Position numbers and translations under genes: made by a program. A DNA stretch of 13,621 nucleotides from contig PJAB01001565.1 in assembly GCA_002887195.1 (NCBI GenBank), positions 1-13,621 of the forward strand, given 5' to 3'. Below are positions 6,239-13,621 of the stretch, piece after piece (the stretch's first letter is position 1; the number at the start of each line of letters is the position of its first letter). This DNA is from Chrysochromulina parva (taxonomy: Eukaryota > Haptophyta > Prymnesiales > Chrysochromulinaceae). A model generated the notes under the pieces. The model was not told the DNA's origin and ran no database searches. It was given only the letters and a program-made list of their open reading frames with translations.

Positions 6239-9200
6239 TCATCGGAGTGGGGTACGATGCCGCATCCTCTTCTGTTTCGCCATCCTTGACGCCGAGCCAC
6301 TCGCACTTACGCAGCACGATGATGATGGAGCCTGAGAGGTCACGTAGGATCGAGGCAGCCTCCGTGTTGGACAAACCAGTCTGCCCGTTGATGGAGAGGA
6401 CCATGTCATCGATCTCGATGCCACCGCGTGCCGCCCCGCCGTTAGGATCGAGCGCGGCCACGATTGGGCACACCATGTCGTCTCGCCCCCACATCTGCCT
6501 ATCGAAGCCCTCGTCGTCGCGCACAAATCGGATTCCGAGGCGCTCGTCCTCTGTCTCCTTGTACAGGCGCACCTCCCTGATCGTTTGGCTGGGCGGCCTC
6601 GAAAGCGGGGGCTGCTGCTTCGAAGGCGAATCGGCCTTCGAAGAGCCGCGCGGCGAGAGCAGAGCAAACACACTTCTCGACTGCGTCGGCGACCCCTTAC
6701 TGACTTCTTTTTCGATCGTGCGCTCGATACTCATGATATGCGCTTCGGCGGGCTTGATGACCGAAGCGAGGGGCTTCTCCGTTGACACCACCTGCCCGTC
6801 GACGGTCATGATCTTGTCACCGATCTGCAGGCGTGGGTCACCCTTCGTCTCCTGCTGACGCGCGAGCTCGACGGGCGAGCCGGGCACCATGTCGACGACG
6901 ACGTTGTCCTCATCGAGCACGAGCCCGAGACCGCCGTGCTCGCCGCGCCGGACCGTGACTGTGAAGCGAGAGAGCGACGAGGAAGTGTCGAGCGTAGACG
7001 ACTTCTTCTTGCTTTTCTTGCTCAGGATGGTCGCGTGCTCCTCAAGTGCATGCCGGGCGGCCTCCTCAGCCGACATGCCCGCATGGCGCGCCTTGCCTAA
7101 TGAGAGGTACACCTGAGGCGGCAGCTTGTTCGCAGCGGCGTCCATGGGCACCCAGCGCTCGAGGGTGAACTGTTGGACCTCCCGCGGCACGAGGACGTCT
7201 GTGAGCATGCGCTGCTTGAGCTCGGTGCCGTCGATGACGGCGATGCGGTCGTACAAGAGAACATTCGGATGGCGGTCCGTCGGGCCACCCGGCACGAACG
7301 AGAGGATCTGGTTGTACGCGTTCAGCTCCATGCCGAGCCGCTCGGTGCCGCGCTTGACGCTGACCTCCACCTGAACCAGCTTGAGACCATCGAGCGACTC
7401 CGCGAGCTCTCGCTTCGCCTCCTTCTCAGACTCCTTTTTGGAGGCGCGCGGTGTGAGCATCGAGGTCGCTTTGGTCAACCAGCCCTTTGGCGTCGCGAGC
7501 GGCGCGTCGTCGCCGTCGGCCGAGAGCGAGCGCAGGTCGAGCTTGAACGCAGAGCTCTTCTCGGGTTGCTGGCTCTTGGCGTTGGCCGCCTGTGCGGCGG
7601 CGCGCGAGCGCGGGGTCATCTGCGCGAGGTTGTTCTGCATCGTGCGCTGCATCTTGGTCTGCAGGAAGAGCTGCTGGTAATGGTAATCCACGGGGTGCTG
7701 CTGCATCGTCACGCCCGTCGTCACGTTGAAGTAGTACGTATTGCCGCGAGGGTCCTGCCGCACCTCCCATCCCGCCGGCTCGGGCGCCTGCAGCGCTTCG
7801 TCGGCGATCCAGAGTAGGTCGGTGTCCTCGTTCGGCTCCATACCGATCATCTCCGCGTACGCAAGCACATCCTCGAGAGGGCACACAAACGACTTGGCGA
7901 GCTCATCCATCTTGCGCTGTTGGATCAGGCCCTTTTTGGCCACGGGCTGCGAGAGGTTGAGCGCCGAAGGGGGCGCCTGCGGTAGGTTGAGCTGGAAGCC
8001 CCCAGGCGCAGGCGCGGGCGCCGCGCTGCCTTTCGTGCTGCTGCCGCCTCCTAGTCCCTTCTTGGGAAAGTTGAGCTTGAATCCCGAGGGCGTCGTCTCG
8101 GGCGACTCGGGCAACTGTAGGTTGAGGCTCGCCTCGGAGGCTGCCGCTGCGGCCGTTGCCTCGGCGCGCGCGACCATCTCCTCCATGGTCGCTTGGGCCT
8201 CCCTCTCCGAGTACGTGTCAGCGCCGTCTGCCGGGTCTGCGTCAAGATCTTGAATGAGAGATGCACCCACGTCACGCTCCTTGAGCGCGGCCGCGTTGGC
8301 AGCGGCCGAGCGCTCAGAGACCGAGACCCCCGCTGCCTCGAGGCTCGCCTGCATGCGCGCATCCGCCTCGGCTCTCTTCCTTTCAGCCTCCTCATGCCGC
8401 TTACGCGCAGCCTCCTCCTTGGCCGCCACCTCGTCACGAACCTTTCGCTCCTCCTCCTCCTGCTTCTTCCTCCGCTTGCGGTCAAACGACATCGAGCGCG
8501 CCTTTTGCACTGTCTTGCGCCGCTCCTGCTCCTCCTCCTCAGCCTTCCTTCGACGCTCTTCCTCAGCACGCTGTGCCTCGAGACGACGGCGCTCCGCCTC
8601 CTCCCGCTGCCGCCGGAGTTCCTCTTCGCGGCGGCGTTTCTCATCGGCCTTACGCTGCGCCTCCTCCTTGAGCTTCTGGTACATGCGCCGCGCGAGCCGG
8701 CGCCGAATGCTGCACTGCACCATGGTGGCGTGCTGACCAATGTGCTCGAGCCGCTTGCGCTGCAGCTCGCTCAGCACGCCCTGGCGCAGGAAGACCTTGG
8801 TCTTGCCCACCGAGTATTGCTCCTTCGTGATCCCGCACGCCTCGAGCACTGCCTTCGCCGTCTCGACGTCCGCCTTGCCCACGGTGGGTACGTCGGGAGC
8901 CAGCGGTCCAAAGTTACCGATGATGTTGTGCGGCAGCAGGTGATCTGTGTAGCCTGAGCGGGTCGCGGAGACCGCCGAGACGAGGCCGGCACTGAGCAGC
9001 TGGCGTGAGGCTACCGGACGATCCCACTCATTCGCCGCCTTTTTGTCGTTGGGCTTCAGGCACCGGATAAAGTGCAGGTCGCCCATCTGCAGCGTCGTTA
9101 TGAGCGAGGTGAGAGACGTCTTGAAGCCGTCGACGACGCCGACGAACTTGCCGCTCTTCATCTTCGAGCCCTTGCCGGGCCCTTCGGCCGTTGCTGAGGC

Positions 9201-10981
9201 GGCCGCCGCCGCCTCCTCGCGCGCCGCCGTGAGCGCCGTCTTGACGACCGACGCGATGAACGGATCATCTGAAAACTCGACAAGCACCTGCATGGGGACC
9301 AGCAGAGGGTATCAGCGGCACGCGCATGCATCCGAGTCCATCCGAGTCCACCACGCACCTGCAGATCCTGGGAGATCGGGTCCTTGTTCTTCTCGAGGAA
9401 GCCGGTGACGTTGTACGTGACGTCTCCCGCGTAGTGCTGCACGCAGAAGTCAGTGGGCGACGTCTTGACCTCCTTAAACTCGGTGTACTTTTTGGAAAAG
9501 GCCGCCCCAATCTTCGAAAGGTAGCCCACATCACTTCCCTTGGGGAAGACGCACTCTTCGGTGAGCATCGCTAGCAACCCCTGCGGCGCGCCGCCGATGA
9601 GGTTGACGACGCTGGCATTGTCGCTGAACTCGATCTTCTCGGTCTCGATGCCCTCGGCCTCGTACATCTTCTGAACGCTCTCGAAGAGCACACCGCAAAA
9701 GAGACGCTGCAGCTTCTCGTTCGCAAAGTTGATGCACAGCTGCTCGAGCGAGTTCACGGCGAAGACCTCGAAGCCGAAGATATCGACGTACGCGATGTGC
9801 GGGCCCGGTCCATACGATTGGCCCGCCTCATGGTACTCGAGCGATCCATTGATCTTCTTCACGAGCGACGTGAAGTAGAAGCTGTACAGCTGCTTCGCCA
9901 GAGCGTGGCGCACGTCGCTCGCCTGCGCGACCGTGTTCTGCGTCGTCACCCAATCGGCACCTGCCTTCAGTTTTCGGCTGCACAGGCCTGTGCCCAGGTG
10001 CTGCGGCTCGCAGCCGAGCAGCCGAGCGGCGGCCGCCAGGCTCTCGTCCTCCTCGTCCACTGCGGCGAGGTCCTCCTCGCCAAAGTCGATGTTGCCCAGG
10101 TGCAGCAGCGCCGCAAGCAGCCGCACGCCGCCCAGACGGTCGGTGCTCGAGATTCCCACGGCATCCATGGCTTGCTTCGTGTGCTCGTAGAGCGCCGCGT
10201 CGCGCGCCACGGAGCGCTCGTCGGTGCCACGCACGAGCCCCGCTTCCGTGCTCAGGTACTTGACGTCCGCCACGGCGCTGGGGAGCAGCGCGGGCCGCTC
10301 GTCGCGCGAGATGCCCGCCAGCAACTCGTAGAAGCAGTGGTAGTTGGCCTCGTTGGGTGCCTGCTGCACCACGCGCGACTTCTCGAGCAGGTACGTCTGC
10401 ATGCTCGCCGCCGTAAGCCGGCCAGTGCGTGAGAACTTGAGCAGCACCAGCTTTCCAAAGCGCGACGAGTTGTCGTTGCGCACCGTCTTGGCGCAGCCGA
10501 ACGACTCCATGATCGGGTTGGTGCCCATGACGCGCTTCTGCAGGCCGGAGCGCGCATCAGCCTCGGCCGACTCGCCGTTGCCCGCCGCCGCGCGCGCGAG
10601 GTAGTGCAGCAGGTACTTGGCCGTCTCCGTCTTGCCCGCGCCCGACTCGCCCGAGATGACCACGGCCTGGTGGCCGCCTGTCTCCATCATCCTCTGGTAC
10701 GCGCGGGCGGCCATGCCGTACACGTGTGGCTGGCGCGGCTCGGCCGGCATGAGCTCGAGATACGTCTCGAGAACGTCCTGGCCGTACAGCCCTTCGATCT
10801 CAGAGTACGGATTGATTGCGACGAGCAGCGGGCCGCAGTTCGTGTAGATTTTTTTGGCAGAGAAGCGGCGCCGCAGCACGTCGAGGCATGCATTCTCGTC
10901 GACGACAGCAACCTGCGTCAGGTCGGTGAAGCTCTCCTGGTCGTCGACCAGCCCCGATACCACATTCTTGAGGAAGTTCAT
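6207..10981 (-). CDS. Unconventional myosin: motor, IQ, charged helix, CEP164-type WW, three PDZ-like domains
   Basis: Exons 10981-9359 and 9287-6207 join in phase 0 to give 1567 residues. This is an actin-based ATPase motor. The motor (~20-715) has the P-loop GESGAGKT (111-118), switch I NDNSSRFGK (169-177), switch II DIFGFE (400-405), HFIRCLKPND (613-622) and a converter end VGKTKVFLRQGVLSELQRKR. The TEDS-rule position looks acidic (D343), predicting activity without heavy-chain phosphorylation. A single IQ-like segment (728-747) is followed by a Glu/Arg/Lys-rich helix (~744-859) that may be a coiled coil or a single alpha helix. Then come repeated FxLNxP-like motifs, a WW module of the extended CEP164 kind (~1011-1084; W1048, YYFN 1059-1062, second Trp replaced by Gln1070), and PDZ-like domains at ~1178-1255, ~1315-1398 and ~1444-1537. 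The protein ends in RELV. There is no N-terminal SH3. The motor call is certain; I cannot assign a myosin class. Confidence 0.96.
9288..9358 (-). other. Spliceosomal intron of the myosin gene (71 bp, phase 0)
   Basis: On the gene strand the donor is CTGCAG|GTGCGTGG and the acceptor is CCATGCAG|GTGCTTG. Splicing joins PISQDLQ to VLVEFSDDPF, as expected inside a myosin motor. Readthrough would shift the frame because 71 is not a multiple of three. The nonamer TGCAGGTGC spans both junctions, so donor and acceptor are copies of each other. Inside is a perfect two-copy 10-bp tandem repeat. Confidence 0.95.
9331..9350. repeat. Two-copy 10-bp tandem repeat inside the myosin intron
   Basis: TCCGAGTCCA is repeated exactly twice; on the gene strand the unit is TGGACTCGGA. 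It starts a few bases inside the donor site. The unit length equals that of the unrelated-looking repeat in the transporter intron. Confidence 0.95.
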
Positions 10982-11167
10982 GTTCGGCAGCGGCTACCAA
11001 GAGACCGCAAGCTGGCCTCGACAGGCGCTTCGACCGGTCGAGGCGCGGCGTGGCCAAATTTCGACATGTTTCGTTCTGTAAGCGCAGCGTCGCGCGCGCG
11101 CCGTTTGGGTGGCGCGACACTTCATGTAAGAAAACGCCGTCTCGGCGAGTTCTCCACGTCTTCCTCA
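10982..11167. promoter_or_regulatory. Short divergent promoter region between myosin (-) and BUD31 (+)
   Basis: Only about 190 bases separate the myosin ATG (10981) from the candidate BUD31 ATG (11168), so both promoters and leaders must fit here or overlap. GT-AG donor-like strings are present (TCT|GTAAGC near 11077, CAT|GTAAGA near 11125), so a 5' UTR intron of BUD31 cannot be excluded. I see no TATA box. A bidirectional promoter is inferred from geometry. Confidence 0.5.
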
Positions 11168-12029
11168 ATGGTGCTCCATTTCCCGACATCCTCTGCCGCG
11201 CGTCACTCCACTCACCCACCCCGCTCCTTGCACGCAGTCACTCAAGGTGCGGCTATCCGGCAAGCGCAAGCCCGCGGGCTGGGAGCTCATCGAGGAGACG
11301 CTGCTGCAATTCGAGGAACGCCTCCGCGAGGCTGTGGACGACCCACACGAAGGCAAGCGCAAGTGTGAGGCGGCGTGGCCAATCCACCGCATCCACTACG
11401 AGCGCAACCGCTACATATACGACATGTATTATCGCCAGCAGCGCATCTCACGTGACCTGTACGAGTTCCTCGTGCGCGAGAAGGTCGCCGACGGCGCGCT
11501 CATCTCCAAGTGGCGCAAGCCCGGCTTCGAGATCCTGTGCTCGATGAGCGCCATCCAGCGCTCGGGCACCAACTTTGGCACCACTTCCATATGCCGCGTG
11601 CCGCTCGCGCAGCGTGCTGGCCAGGTCATGCCCAGCGTCACCACCGGATGCGTGAGTTGCGTCTCTGGCGACGGCATCGATGGCGGCCCTGTGTGGTGGA
11701 CCGACCCGTTCACCGCATGGGCAGCCAAGAAGAAGCTCGACAAGCAGCAGAACAAGCGCAAGGCCGAAGGGGCGCTCGATCCAGATACAGAGGCACGCCT
11801 AAAGGCCCTGCGTGGCGAGGGGCCCAGTGGCAGTGCGGACGCGTATGAGGCTTGGGCGTCGGCCGATGGAGCCGCGATGGCCGGCAGCGGCTCCGGCGGC
11901 GACGGCATTGCCCTCGATGCGGAGACTGAGGCTCGACTGCGGGCCCTGCGCGGCAATGACGGCGGCGCGCCCGCGCCAGGCAGTAAGAAGGCGAAGGACT
12001 TCTCGACCAAAGGGTACGACTCAGATTAG
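11168..12029 (+). CDS. BUD31: BUD31/G10 pre-mRNA splicing factor with degraded zinc cysteines and a C-terminal extension
   Basis: Secure coding runs from 11244 to 12029. The proposed start is ATG 11168-11170 spliced to 11238, giving MSLKVRLSGKRKPAGW and 264 residues. Family signatures are GWELIE (15-20), PHEGKRK (37-43), the segment ending WPIHRIHYERNRYIYDMYY, ISRDLYEF, and TNFGTTSICRVP (112-123). BUD31 is a core spliceosome protein of the NineTeen/activated-spliceosome complexes and acts in the nucleus. Human BUD31 is about 144 residues and ends after its Cys-rich region. This one adds about 115 residues: a Lys-rich NLS-like patch (KKKLDKQQNKRK), then two copies of LDxxTEARLxALRG, then an acidic end. 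Of nine cysteines I recall in the human Cys-rich end, only C102, C120, C139 and C142 align; the others are Ser, Ala or Thr. The start is less certain than the family call. Confidence 0.9.
11171..11237 (+). other. Probable first intron of BUD31 (67 bp; alternative end at 11246)
   Basis: Conserved BUD31 coding begins without an in-frame ATG nearby. An ATG at 11168-11170 is followed directly by GTGCTC, then a pyrimidine-rich stretch (11196-11229) and CAG at 11235-11237. Splicing there gives M|SLKVRLSGKRKP. An alternative acceptor AAG at 11246 would give M|VRLSGKRKP and an intron of 76 bp. Both keep frame, and the size matches the 71-bp myosin intron. In the alternative, GGTGC occurs at both junctions. 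Other 5' exons (for example ATG TTT CGT TCT|GTAAGC at 11066) also fit the phase. Confidence 0.5.
11775..11958 (+). repeat. Diverged duplication in the BUD31 C-terminal extension
   Basis: Two copies of a 14-residue segment, LDPDTEARLKALRG and LDAETEARLRALRG, begin at about 11775 and 11913, each followed by a short Gly/Ala/Ser-rich stretch. They sit in the part of the protein that ordinary BUD31 lacks. The spacing (46 residues) and shared flanks suggest duplication of a short linear motif. Confidence 0.8.
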
Positions 12030-12668
12030 AGAGAGATGAGAAGTCGAGGAAGGAGGAACCAGCAGGGGGCTGGGGCGGCGCGGTAGCCCTCACGGTGCTG
12101 GTCGCGGCTCTCGATTACTCTAACAACTCTCGAAGTACTGTTGGCCCTGACCCTCCCCATGAACCGATGGTGGGTTCCGCGAGGGGAACGTTAAAACGTC
12201 CTTTGAGACGGTGTTAGCGCGTGCACTCACTCCCCCACCCCTCGTATCTATTTAGTTACTTGAGGTGGAGTGAGCGTGGGGGGACCGCGAAGAAACTGAA
12301 CTGAACTGAACCGTTAAAACTAAATTGTCGGGATGTTTCGTTCTTGCAAAGCCAAACTTCTTCTTCTGCCAAAAGCTCCAAACTCCCGTGCTCACGCACG
12401 ACACACCATTGCTCACGCTGGCACCCACCTTAGGCATCGTTGGTGCGATGCTATACTCTCGACGCTCACATAGCTAGCCAGCACACCCTGATCAGCGGAA
12501 AGCACAGACAGCGATGGCGTCCCTACTGATCAGCTCTGCATCCAAAAGCGCACGATCACGCCGACATATGCGCGCGAGGCCTCAGAGACTGCCTGAGCGC
12601 AACCCAATCAGGTCATCCGGCGCTGACGATGTGTGCCATCATGCGTGTGCGCAGACGCATTCATCAAG
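12030..12668. other. Spacer: BUD31 3' flank and 5' region of the next gene
   Basis: Contains a short A/T-richer part (12185-12345) with a GAACTGAACTGAACC microsatellite near 12297 and a loose inverted repeat of CACTCACTCCCCCACC-type sequence (about 12225 and 12265). An ATG in strong context at 12514 opens a 65-codon frame that overlaps the next gene in a different frame. It may be an upstream ORF or a first exon, and I could not find a splice that joins it in phase. No RNA gene was seen. Confidence 0.5.
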
Positions 12669-12962
12669 ATGCTCACAAAGGCAAAGGCCGCCACCCAGGA
12701 TGCGCCTCTGAGGCTCCGAGGAGGCGCTGATGAGGCTGATGCGCCCGCCTATCCCATCGGCAGCAGGGTGTACGTGAAGCGCAGCAGCGGAGAGGAGACG
12801 ATCGCCTTCGTGAAGGAGTACGATGCAAGCAAGAACGTTTACACGCTGGAGCTCGATAGCGCTGGCTCCGGCAAGATTAAGCAGTGCCGGGAGAATGCTA
12901 TGCGCGCTGCGCCTGCAGAAGATGCTGCAGCACAGGAGGCGGCGGCGGCTGCTGCGGCAGGA

Positions 12963-12994
<32 letters not shown>

Positions 12995-13621
12995 ACCCGC
13001 CTATCCCATCGGCAGCAGGGTGTACGTGAAGCGCAGCAGCGGAGAGGATAATCTCGCTTTCGTGAAGGAGTACGATGCAGGCAAGAAAATCTACACGCTG
13101 GAGCTCGACAGCGCTGGCTCTGGGAAGATTAAGCAGTGCCGGGAGAATGCTATGCGCGCTGCGCCTGCGGAAGACATTGCTGAGAAGGAGGCGGCGGCCG
13201 CCGCTGCTGCGGCGGCGGCGGCGGAGGCGGCGGCGGCGGAGGCGGCGGCGGCGGAGGCGGCGGCGGCGGAGGCGGCGGCGGCCGAGGCGGCGGCGGCAGA
13301 GGCGGCGGCGGCTGAGGCGGCCGCTGCGGAGGCGGCCGCTGCGGAGGCGGAGGCGGCAGAGGCGGCGGCGGCAGAGGCGGCCGCTGTTGAGGCGGCTGCT
13401 GCGGAGGCGGCGGCGGCGGAGGCAGCTGCTGCGGAGGCGGCGGCGGCCGAGGCGGCGGCGGCAGAGGCGGCGGCGGCAGAGGCGGCCGCTGCGGAGGCAG
13501 CAGCAGCGGAGGCGGCCGCTGCGGAGGCGGCGGCAGCGGAGGCGGCGGCGGCTGAGGCGGCCGCGGCGGAGGCGGCGGCGGCCGAGAAGGCGGCGGCCGA
13601 GAAGGCGGCGGCCGAGGCGGC
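12669..13621 (+). CDS. Uncharacterised protein: two near-identical SH3/Tudor-like domains plus (EAAAA)n helix, runs off right edge
   Basis: The frame is open from 12627 to the window end, with first ATG 12669 (A at -3), giving at least 317 residues. Residues 28-82 and 112-166 are two copies of a compact domain starting YPIGSRVYVKRSSGE and containing FVKEYDA, YTLELDSAGSGKIKQCREN and AMRAAP. The alternation of short beta-strand-like stretches (G-x-x-V-x-V, F-V-K-E-Y, Y-T-L-E-L) resembles SH3-like barrels such as Tudor or Agenet; that is inference. A poly-Ala linker separates them. From residue 174 the sequence becomes EAAAA pentads for about 140 residues with rare breaks (EAEAA, a Val), and near the edge EKAAA. 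This predicts a long rigid alpha helix. I do not recognise the protein. Chromatin, RNA or cytoskeletal scaffolding are all possible, and the C-terminus is unseen. Confidence 0.78.
12744..13190 (+). repeat. Direct repeat encoding the duplicated domain (period 252 bp)
   Basis: 12744-12938 and 12996-13190 align without gaps at an offset of 252 bases (84 codons). By hand I count about 20 differences in 195 bases, many of them synonymous or at third positions. Changes cluster after GEE/GED and at the domain ends. The protein repeats are therefore a recent duplication. Confidence 0.93.
13188..13621 (+). repeat. 15-bp minisatellite (GAG GCG GCG GCG GCN) coding EAAAA pentads
   Basis: Roughly 25 or more units of period 15 run to the window edge. 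Glu is always GAG; the Ala codons vary among GCG, GCC, GCT and GCA, so the array has aged while the pentad pattern has been kept. Near 13590 the unit becomes GAG AAG GCG GCG GCC (EKAAA). Confidence 0.93.

Noticed and set aside
7173..7817. 214-codon plus-strand frame
   Set aside because: Antisense to the myosin PDZ and WW coding region, with no motif of its own and no proper ATG.
8193..8957. Long Leu-rich plus-strand frame
   Set aside because: It is the antisense shadow of the Glu/Arg/Lys-rich helix of the myosin.
9158..9293. Frameshift or pseudogene break within the myosin
   Set aside because: The two frames are joined exactly by a canonical 71-bp GT-AG intron that restores motor sequence.
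9797..10432. Plus-strand frame opposite the myosin motor
   Set aside because: Antisense to conserved motor motifs including switch I and switch II; composition is that of a high-GC shadow frame.
12514..12711. 65-codon frame starting MASLLISSASKS in strong start context
   Set aside because: No splice could be found that joins it in phase to the downstream gene, and the frame dissolves into the coding region of that gene; kept only as a possible uORF or first exon.
12823..13029. Arg-rich frame inside the last gene
   Set aside because: Out-of-frame reading of the duplicated domain and GCG repeat.
1..13621. tRNA, rRNA, transposase or integrated virus genes
   Set aside because: None recognised on either strand; the repeats present are short local tandem or intragenic duplications.

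Overview
The window looks like nuclear DNA from a GC-rich unicellular eukaryote. Supporting signs are spliceosomal GT-AG introns, a beta-tubulin, a myosin, a BUD31 splicing factor, purple acid phosphatase architecture, no operon spacing, and low-complexity Gly/Ser and Ala/Glu expansions in proteins. A microalga is the best guess, for example a haptophyte or pelagophyte. That lineage call is inference from style and gene content; no single feature here proves it.

Layout. 1-195 (-): N-terminal 65 codons of beta-tubulin, running off the left edge. 196-629: a noticeably AT-richer spacer holding the tubulin 5' region. 630-3078 (-): two-exon amino acid/auxin permease-type transporter with a 280-residue low-complexity loop. 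3079-3635: divergent spacer. 3636-5099 (+): metallophosphatase of the purple acid phosphatase family with all five metal motifs. 5100-6206: convergent spacer with short direct repeats. 6207-10981 (-): 1567-residue myosin made of motor, IQ, charged helix, CEP164-type WW and three PDZ-like domains. 10982-11167: very short divergent spacer. 11168-12029 (+): BUD31/G10 splicing factor with a degraded cysteine set and a long C-terminal extension. 12030-12668: spacer. 12669-13621 (+, runs off right edge): a protein with two near-identical SH3/Tudor-like domains followed by a long (EAAAA)n tract.

The genes show no shared pathway; they look like an ordinary eukaryotic neighbourhood of independently transcribed units. 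What unites them is their evolutionary style. Both certain introns are short, carry an internal 10-bp tandem repeat, and are bracketed by direct repeats that span the two splice sites, as expected of recently gained (introner-like) introns. A third probable intron near the BUD31 start may fit the same pattern. Several proteins carry recently duplicated segments: the transporter loop, the BUD31 tail, the two N-terminal domains of the last gene, and the myosin C-terminus, whose coding sequence has a partial copy just past the stop.

The observations I rate highest are the myosin domain combination, the introner-like splice-site duplications, the EAAAA-helix protein, and the loss of zinc-binding cysteines in BUD31.
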